Shown here one piece after another: positions 1-35,000 of a DNA stretch of 35,000 nucleotides. This DNA is from Armadillidium nasatum (lineage: Eukaryota > Arthropoda > Malacostraca > Isopoda > Armadillidiidae), in NCBI GenBank assembly GCA_009176605.1, contig SEYY01006750.1, positions 42,501 to 77,500 of the forward strand. The letters run 5' to 3'. Position 1 is the stretch's first letter. The number at the start of each line of letters is the position of its first letter. The notes beneath the pieces are model-generated. The model saw only the letters and a list, made by a program, of their open reading frames with translations, was not told where the DNA came from and searched no databases. The position numbers and the translations under genes were made by a program.

Positions 1-200
1 TTTGAGAAATGTTCCTCTGCCATGCATTTACTGTAGTATTAATTTAAAAAAATATATATATATATATTTTATTCTTCAAAAAGAAAAACTATGACGTAAT
101 TAGAAAATAATAAAAATATTTATTAATTAATTTATTTATTTATTTATTTATTAATTTTTTATTCATTTATTTATTAATATTTTATTTATCTATTTTCTAG

Positions 201-10181
<9,981 letters not shown>

Positions 10182-10200
10182 ATACTCATTACAAATACTA

Positions 10201-10642
10201 CAGGGTGTTCCAAACACCCCTTCAATTAAATACTCAGAATGGTGTGTAACAAAAAGAATGCCTGTAGAGAGATATTAATATATTTACTAGTGATATTATA
10301 AAGGCAAGGGGGAAAAAATAAACGACGTTAATATTAGTTTTGAACCATCCCCTTTTTAGCTAGAATAATCTGATACTTACATAAGAGACACTCTAATAAC
10401 ACAATAGGTCCCAGAACAAACCCATTCTTCAAATATCCTAAAAAACAACCCAATTCCTACCCTGTCTACTGTTCAGTACAGTCTATAATAAACCAGGAAA
10501 AATAGGAAAAAATGAAAGTTACCAAGACCTGTAATGTAAGACTTAATATTAGTTCTTATTAATATTTTTCGTTTTCCTTTATAATAAAACTAGTAAACAT
10601 GTTGTTTCCCTCAAGGAAGAGCTCTTTTTGGGACACCCTGTG
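10201..10642. mobile_element. Short TIR element (mariner/Tc1-like ends) after the Knk-like stop codon
   Basis: The left end TACAGGGTGTTCCAAA and right end TTTGGGACACCCTGTGTA are inverted copies flanked by TA. This end type is usual for non-autonomous mariner/Tc1 elements in arthropods. It begins 18-20 bp after the stop codon of the Knk-like gene, so the 3' UTR probably lies inside it. No transposase ORF is present in its ~440 bp. Confidence 0.65.
10317..10322 (+). terminator. Candidate polyadenylation signal, Knk-like gene
   Basis: AATAAA 136 nt after the stop codon, inside the mariner-like element. In AT-rich DNA a single hexamer is weak evidence. Confidence 0.4.
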
Positions 10643-10769
<127 letters not shown>

Positions 10770-10885
10770 AATTAAAGCTATATGAAAATAAAATACATAA
10801 AAAAATTATATGTATTTACTTTACAAAAACAAAAATAATAATTTTTACAATTTTGTTCTTTCTAAACCTTTTTCTTTTCTGCTGG

Positions 10886-15365
<4,480 letters not shown>

Positions 15366-16342
15366 CTTAAAAATACAAAATCACAACGATCGTTTAATAA
15401 AATACACTTATCTAAAATAAAAAAGGGAGAAAAATTAAATACGTGATGACAATTCTACAATTAGCGTAATTTCAAAACCTGCCAATCTTATATTACAGTG
15501 TTACTTGATTGAATGACTTGTTTACATTCACAATGACGTCATTCTATTCTTCTGCGGCAAAATATTTAAGTCGTGTTACTTACGTACTTGTTACTTGTAG
15601 GAGATTAATGGTCAATGGGCAACATAGGCCTATTGCCCATGGCTTTTAAATTCTGTCTGTTTCATCAATGTAATCTTGTTTGAAGCTTCAGAAACCCATT
15701 TAAAATATTGATATTTTCTGGAGAATGTTTTGCAACCTTATTACTTACGATTACCAACTGCTTTTTTAATTTGACGCTAACAAAATTACAACGGTTCTAT
15801 GAAACAAACTTCATCCAAAGTTTACTTTGCTACATCCGCATATTTTAATATATTTACACAATAAATTAGATTCAATCTTACTTTGAAATTTGGAGACGTC
15901 ATTTTTGCTTAATTAAATTTTTAAAGGTCCACTAAATAATCGCAACTGCTAAATAATAATCGAAACTAATAATAATAAATAAATGAAAAAGCTAGTTTGG
16001 ATTGATGATATTTTGTTAATCTTTTCTTGAGAAATTTTATAACAGGAGTAAACAAAATGATTTGTAGTCTGTCAAATATGTTTGGTTTTTAAATTTGTTT
16101 ATTCGTTTGTTTGAGTGACTTAACAAGTAGTTGGCCTCCCTTGAGCTCGTAGTGGTTTGGAGGTTAGAATTTTGTTTGCGGAGGGAAGGTACATGTCCTT
16201 TGCTAATAAGTAACATTATATTAGTAACAGATTTATTTTTCCCCCACAGGGAAAAAAAATGTTTTTTATTTTTTAATGGGTTGTTACAAATTCTTCAGTT
16301 ATCTTTTCATTCCATTGCAGCATCAAAATAATCGGAGTTGCT
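15366..16342. promoter_or_regulatory. BOLA3-ERI2 divergent intergenic/promoter region
   Basis: 977 bp between the two start codons. It holds a perfect cAMP-response-type palindrome TGACGTCA at 15534-15541, about 170 bp upstream of the BOLA3 ATG; a related AGACGTCA near 15896; an imperfect 26-bp palindrome around 15616-15641 (ATGGGCAA..TTGCCCAT); and the 5' copy of the 240-bp repeat. No TATA box is identifiable against the AT background. The motif could be chance. Confidence 0.4.
15888..16128. repeat. 5' copy of a ~240-bp direct repeat flanking ERI2 exon 1
   Basis: Shares with 17523-17752 the ordered blocks AAATTTGGAGA..TCATT..TTGCTT, AAAGGTCCA, AAGCTAGTTT.GATTGATGA, TTTATAACAGGAGTA, TTGTAGTC.GTCAAAT and TTTGAGTGACTT. 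It lies in the BOLA3-ERI2 intergenic region. Confidence 0.75.
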
Positions 16343-22951
<6,609 letters not shown>

Positions 22952-22992
22952 ATATATTTTAGAATAATATAACGTCCGAATTGATAGGTCCT

Positions 22993-22998
22993 AATAAA
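22993..22998 (+). terminator. Candidate polyadenylation signal, ERI2
   Basis: AATAAA 42 nt after the stop codon and about 55 nt before the foldback element. Confidence 0.45.
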
Positions 22999-23053
22999 TA
23001 TGAGCTGTGTAATAGAGGAGTCTAAGGACTCCCAGTCGAGTAATATCCAGATG

Positions 23054-23475
23054 TTTGCCTTATGCATAGACTATATAGCGTACATCTTTATTGTTCTTTG
23101 TAAGGTTATAAGACTCTTTATCCAGTTCATATATTCTTTTGAGTTAAGACAAGGATTCATGGTAAAACATCGAAATTATCGAGATTTCGTATTTTATCAA
23201 TGTCGTAAACATATTTGTTAGAATTTTGCATTGTGTAATGGTAATTGGAAAAATAATGTAAATTAATGTATGTATTTCATTGTTGAAGGTCAGTTTGCCA
23301 TTACACAATGCAAAATTCTATCAAATATGATTGCTACATTGAGAAAATACGAAAACTCATGTCTTGACCAAGCATCCTTGTCCTTAACTCAAAAGAATAT
23401 ATGAACTAGATAAAGTCTTACAACCTACAAAGAACATACAAAAATATATGTTATATAGTCTATGCGTAAGGCAAA
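23054..23475. repeat. Foldback element with ~180-bp arms downstream of ERI2
   Basis: Arm 23054-23241 and arm 23298-23475 are inverted copies, roughly 80% alike by eye, with a 56-bp loop. Outer ends TTTGCCTTATGCATAGACTA / its complement; inner ends GAATTTTGCATTGTGTAATGG / complement. It starts about 100 bp after the ERI2 stop codon, just past a possible polyadenylation signal. It could be a MITE-like element or an old inverted duplication. Confidence 0.85.
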
Positions 23476-23814
23476 AATTTTGTATGTATAGAAATTGATC
23501 ATTAAAAGGGGTCTAACAATAAATCTGTAGATTTTATTTTATAGTAACTTAAAAACAAGAATTTTAAAGATTAGCAGACAGTTCATAGTTTTAAATTTTT
23601 ACTTTTTATACTGATAAACTTTTTTCATTAAATTTTTTTATACTTTATTTTTGTGTATTTCCAAAAAGAGCAATTTAATGTTTCTTTACAGTATGGCCTT
23701 CACCATACGCAATTAAGACGTTCTGCATGACAGACGCATTCATTCTTTCAAAAATAGTCTTTGGGAACAAAATTTTAAACTAGCCTGCAAGAAAATTATC
23801 GCCTTGCCGCCTTT

Positions 23815-23905
23815 AAAATTCACTCCAATCCTTTTTGGAATTCGAACCCTCGACTGTTAATGGTTAGTCCAGACCGAGGATAAAGTCGGCCGCCGATTGT
23901 GAGCG
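23815..23905 (-). mobile_element. Possible tRNA-like/SINE remnant (B box only)
   Basis: On the minus strand GGGTTCGAATTCC is a good Pol III B box, preceded by GTCTGGACTAACCATTAACAG. No convincing A box and no match to the other SINE family here. Confidence 0.3.
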
Positions 23906-24104
23906 GTGTTACGTCTGTGAATACATTCAATATTTTAAATCTGGCTACAATACTGAACTTAATAGAGTCTTTACGCTGTACGGAACGATTGATTCGAATA
24001 TATATTAACTGCAGAGTTACTATATTATACACAATCAGCAGTCAACTTTACGTTCAGTGTGGACGCTCTCTAAAGTACATATTCAAATATCTCTACACAC
24101 GTCT

Positions 24105-24254
24105 ACCGTGGCTCGAACGGTAGGGTGATTGACTCGTGCTTGAGGGCGCCGGTTCGATCCCACTTCGGGATCCTAGGTATATACTACCTAGAAAGCTCCT
24201 CTCCTCGAATAGGGCAATGCCCGTGAGATGTGAACTTTTAATAAAAAAAAACGT
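24105..24254 (+). mobile_element. tRNA-derived SINE, near full length
   Basis: Starts ACCGTGGCTCGAACGGTAGG (A-box-like), B box GGTTCGATCCC at 24151, a short hairpin (CCTAGGTATATACTACCTAG), then the family's body and tail GAATAGGGCAATGCCCGTGA, ending in TTTTAATAAAAAAAAA. It lies between the convergent ERI2 and secreted-protein genes. Confidence 0.8.
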
Positions 24255-24588
24255 CTGTTTAAACCCTTTTACCACAAAAACTGAGTATCTATCTGTATCT
24301 ATTTCCAATGAATTCTGGGAAGAGTTCCCCTCCTCTATTTTCTAGATTTAATCCATTTCAAATGTGTATCCGGATATTTCAGGCAATTTCGACGGTGTTG
24401 ATATTCATTTCAATCCATTTTGACGTATTTGGAAAACAAACTTCAAAATGTAAGATATTTTTATTAACATTTAAATCAGGTACTAAAATTTTTTTACTTT
24501 TATATAAAAAGACTCTTAAAATGTTAGAATAAAATTATATTTTACATATTGAACACTATATTCTTTAGCACTAGGTTATCAATTCTGT

Positions 24589-24594
24589 TTTATT
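24589..24594 (-). terminator. Candidate polyadenylation signal, secreted-protein gene
   Basis: AATAAA on the minus strand, about 118 nt after the stop codon. Confidence 0.4.
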
Positions 24595-24711
24595 TGGTTA
24601 TTATTCACTCACTAAGCACTTAGGTTAAAGAAAACACCTTATCACCATTGCCATGAATAAGTCTAAGTCACTATTTCTTTAGTGAATTTGAGATTCATTG
24701 CTTTTACTGTG

Positions 24712-31465
<6,754 letters not shown>

Positions 31466-31524
31466 ACGTGTGTGGTTTCATTGACGGATCCATTTTTAAG
31501 AGGCATAAATTTGGCAAATGGAAG

Positions 31525-31835
31525 CAGCTAGAATTTTACAGTAATGTATTCGGAGGGAAAAAGCAATTTTTTTTTTTTTTTTTTTTTTTTTTAACTCCAA
31601 AGATTTTATGGTAGTTAGAATTTTATATTTTTGTATTCGGTGAGAAAAGGCGATTTTACAGTAATGTATTCGGTGGGCAAAAGCAATTAATTGTTTACTA
31701 ACTGTAATGAATATTTCGATACTAGAATCTTAACAAGTGTATTCGGTGAGAAAAAGCAATTAAGTGCTTACTAACTAAAATATTTGAGTATCTGGAATTT
31801 TATAGTAATATATTCGGTAGGTAAAGGCAATTTTT
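31525..31835. repeat. Degenerate tandem repeat upstream of the secreted-protein gene
   Basis: Four to five irregular copies of GAATTTTACAGTAATGTATTC followed by GGTGGGAAAAAGCAATT, one interrupted by a 30-T run (31566-31592). Confidence 0.65.
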
Positions 31836-32117
31836 TTTTATTTACAGCAAAGGTTTATTTTTAGCTTTAAACTGCAATTTCATAAAATTTACGTTTGCCT
31901 GTATGAAAAAAATATCTCGAACAGAGACAACAGTTAAGAATTAACCGTAAATACATATTACATCCTTGTAAATCTTTTTATAAAGTAGAAAATTGAAATT
32001 ATTTTCGTATCACATACCAAAAATAAACTATTTGGTTACCAAACTGCATTACAATTTTATTTACAGTTTAATAATTAGTATTTAAACAGTTAAATCACAA
32101 CAGTTTCTATAAAAAAA

Positions 32118-32128
32118 TAATATATATA

Positions 32129-32190
<62 letters not shown>
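32118..32190. repeat. (TA)n array, intergenic
   Basis: Upstream of the secreted-protein gene. Confidence 0.95.
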
Positions 32191-32193
<3 letters not shown>

Positions 32194-32294
32194 TATATTA
32201 CAGTTAGGTCAACGACTGTTAAAAAGCTCTTAACAAATTTTCACTAATATATAAACTGCATTTAAAAGCAGTTACAACTGTATACAACAGTTTA

Positions 32295-32472
<178 letters not shown>

Positions 32473-33539
32473 CTTTAGGACCACGGATACAACACTTATA
32501 ATTGCCTATCTTAAACTGCACTAAAAAAAATTTTCAGAACGTCCTTATCAGAATAATGCGTCCTATGTTCTCGTAATCCCTTGTTCCCTCGTCCTAAGTG
32601 TTCTTGGTAGAGACAGAGCTCGTGTGTGTGTGTGTGTGTGTGTACACTGTCTACGTATGTGTGTGTGTGTGTGTGTGAGTTTTAAGGCACGTGCCATAAA
32701 TGAATTGGTTAATATGTCCTTTGGGCATTATAACTAATATGATACATTGAATATAAAATAGTTATGTAATAATAATAAATAATAATGAAAATAATAATAA
32801 TAATAATAAATAATAATAGATAATATAAGAATAGATAAGATTATAATAGCTTATAATAAACTAATAATAACAGATAATATATAATAGATAAATAATAATT
32901 AAAATAAATAATAAAAATATTTAGATTAAAAAAATTAAACAATAATAAATAAAATAAAAATAAAAAATATTAAATGAATATAAAAAATTTAAAAAAATAA
33001 ATTAAATAAATAAAACTATTAAAAATAAAGAATAAGAAATGATAAAAATAATGAAAATATTAAATATTATGAAAAATAAAACCTTAAATATAAAATAAAA
33101 TAAAAATATTTGATTTTTATTCTTTGATAAATTCTCAATGACCAATTCACAATTATTTACTTTTAGTCCAAGCCTCGTGTGTATGTTTATATTTTTATCT
33201 TTCACTACCTTCACCATTTAGCTTTTATCAATCAAGTAAAATAGTTTCTTTCTTTAATTTATTTTTTATTTATTTATTTTTATTTATTTATTATTTCTCT
33301 TCCTACTTCTTTCTTTGTGATAACCACTATTTTAATAATGGTATTTTATAGTGACCATGAAGTTCAGTTGTGGTTTCTTTCGTATTTCTTAGCTTTATAC
33401 CTTTTACCTTGGCTTACAACTCTCCATAGCAAGTATTTGAATAATACGATTGTTGCAGTAGTTAAAGTTAGATTTAAAACTTTTGCTTATATTTATATAG
33501 GAATGTAGTTAGGTTAAAGTGGTTTAGCAGATTTGACTA

Positions 33540-34045
33540 TGGAGTTTGTTTCCTAGGTTCCATGTTTGTTTTTGTTTCCATGTTCACTTTTATGTCTTAG
33601 CCCTTGGGTTGTGTTCATAACCTATATGGCTTTACCGTTTGTTTCATAGGCTCTTCCATGTTCACATTTATGCCTTGGGATATGTTCATAACCTATTTGG
33701 CTTTGTAGTTTGTTTCCTAGGCTCCTCCATGTTCACGTTTATTTCTCGGATTGTGTTCATATCCTATTTGACTGTTTCTTAGATTCATCCATGTTCACAT
33801 TTATGCCTTGGGATATGTTCATAACCTATTTGGCTTTGTAGTTTGTTTCCTAGGCTCCTCCATGTTCACGTTTATTTCTCGGATTGTGTTCATATCCTAT
33901 TTGACTGTTTCCTAGATTCCTCCATGTTCACATTTATGTCTTGGCCCTTGGGTTGTGTTCATAACCAATTTGGCTTTACCCTTTGTTTTCTAAGCTCTTC
34001 CATGTCCACATTTCTGCATTGGACTATGTTCATAACCTATGTATT
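33540..34045. repeat. ~66-bp minisatellite with 133-bp higher-order unit
   Basis: Subunits around CCTCCATGTTCACGTTTATT and TGTTCATAACCTATTTGGCT. GTTTGTTTCCTAGGCTCCTCC recurs exactly 133 bp apart (33708 and 33841), showing a two-subunit higher-order period. Confidence 0.85.
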
Positions 34046-34304
34046 CCCATTTACCTGCTTCTGAAAGTTATTTATCCATTTTTGTCACTCACGATTTCTT
34101 TCCTCTAAGAGGCTTCTGCGTTAGGGTTTCTCAGATTTTTTCATCGCGACCCATTTTCCAGTTTAAAAATTAAAAATAAAATCGAATAAATACAAGAACC
34201 TTTAGTGACCCTTCTGGTCTTTTATCTCGAACCCCACTTTTAAGGGGTTCTGATCTACATCATCAGTTCTTTACTTCCTAACTTTCATGTTCAACTCTTC
34301 CATA

Positions 34305-34478
34305 CACTGCAAAAATTGTCCTAACGAATCGTTGGGACAGGGGGCAAAAATGTCAATTAAATTTTCAATAGAGAAAGGACATGTTAAGCATAAGTCCCTT
34401 CACCGATTTATTTTCAAATAACTGTAAAAGAATTTTTGCCACTTGTCCCAACGAATCGTTGGGACAATATTTGCAGTG
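34305..34478. mobile_element. 174-bp MITE with palindromic terminal repeats
   Basis: CACTGCAAAAATTGTCC at the left and GGACAATATTTGCAGTG at the right form ~35-bp TIRs, flanked by TA on both sides (target duplication of the Tc1/mariner type). Within each TIR is a second, almost perfect palindrome (TTGTCCCAACGA / TCGTTGGGACAA). No coding capacity. Confidence 0.8.
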
Positions 34479-35000
34479 TAGCAAAGATTACCACGAAATT
34501 TACATTTCTTTTAAATTATGTACTCCCCTCGTAAATTTGTTCATTTTATCATTTATAATGTAGTGTAGAGTGTAAATCTAAATAATACAAATTTAAAATG
34601 GGTTCCATTTATTCGTACGTGTAAACCTTGCTCAAAAGTATCCCCGTACGTCATCATACAATTGGCTATTCCGATTTCGACAAGTTTTTGCACCTTGTTT
34701 TCATCGTCCTCATCCAACTTACAAAAAGCTCGTTACTCCAAGTCATCTCATTCACCGAGGACCTAATATTTCGGTACAGTTTACTTGCAAAAGTGATTGA
34801 ATGGAACTGATGGTAGTAAGAGTAGGGTTGGAGGGAAAAAAATATAGGCAAAGTTAAGTGTTAGTAAAGGTGGTGGTAGCGAAGCATTTACACAAGTTAT
34901 TGTTGTTCATTATTGCTATAAGTAGTATCTAGTAGCAAATGTAGTAATAAATGTAGCAAATGTAATAAATTTAGTAATAAATCTAATAGCAAATGTAGTA

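Noticed and set aside
23000..23221. 73-residue frame after ERI2 as a C-terminal ERI2 exon
   Set aside because: It is the left arm of the foldback element and shows no zinc-finger motif.
33317..33508. 63-residue plus-strand frame with hydrophobic runs
   Set aside because: AT-rich intergenic DNA; composition alone explains it and there is no family resemblance.
34381..34851. Several 60-residue frames at the right end
   Set aside because: Overlapping, on both strands, no conserved motifs and no splice logic; one starts within the MITE.

Overview
This is a window of an AT-rich, repeat-dense eukaryotic genome, most likely from a decapod crustacean. The grounds are: spliced genes with arthropod-type content (a Knickkopf-like cuticle/chitin protein), an interstitial (CCTAA)n telomere-type array, tRNA-derived SINEs, and a very large simple-sequence load (19 long (TA)n arrays plus many (AAT)n arrays). 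The assignment is an inference; no species call is made. There is no bacterial or phage content.

Four protein genes can be assembled exon by exon with GT/AG junctions and checked intron phases. (1) A Knickkopf-like gene, + strand, 201-10181: 16 exons, 5' end outside the window, two DM13 domains, a DOMON domain and a C-terminal cupredoxin-like domain. (2) BOLA3, - strand, 15365-10886: 4 exons, a mitochondrial iron-sulfur assembly factor, fully intact. (3) ERI2, + strand, 16343-22951: 6 coding exons, a DEDDh 3'-5' exoribonuclease. (4) An unidentified secreted glycoprotein gene, - strand, 31465-24712: 6 exons, two internal repeats suggestive of a beta-trefoil fold. The Knk-like gene and BOLA3 are convergent, BOLA3 and ERI2 are divergent and share a 977-bp intergenic region, and ERI2 and the secreted-protein gene are convergent. 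No functional link between the four is implied.

The rest is introns and intergenic DNA filled with repeats: (TA)n and (AAT)n arrays that often touch the splice sites; a 127-bp minisatellite that has multiplied an exon end, its splice donor and a SINE head; a recent near-perfect 147-bp inverted pair of tRNA-like units; an older ~180-bp-arm foldback beside ERI2; three short TIR elements; and several minisatellites. From 31.5 kb to the end no gene is seen.

Quality note: three of the four genes need 1-2 nt frame corrections (five in total) although the flanking protein sequence is conserved. Because they sit in otherwise conserved exons of unrelated genes, consensus indel errors are a better first explanation than pseudogenes. 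Nearly all long ORFs visible in a naive scan (poly-YI, poly-L, poly-V/I) are translations of microsatellites.
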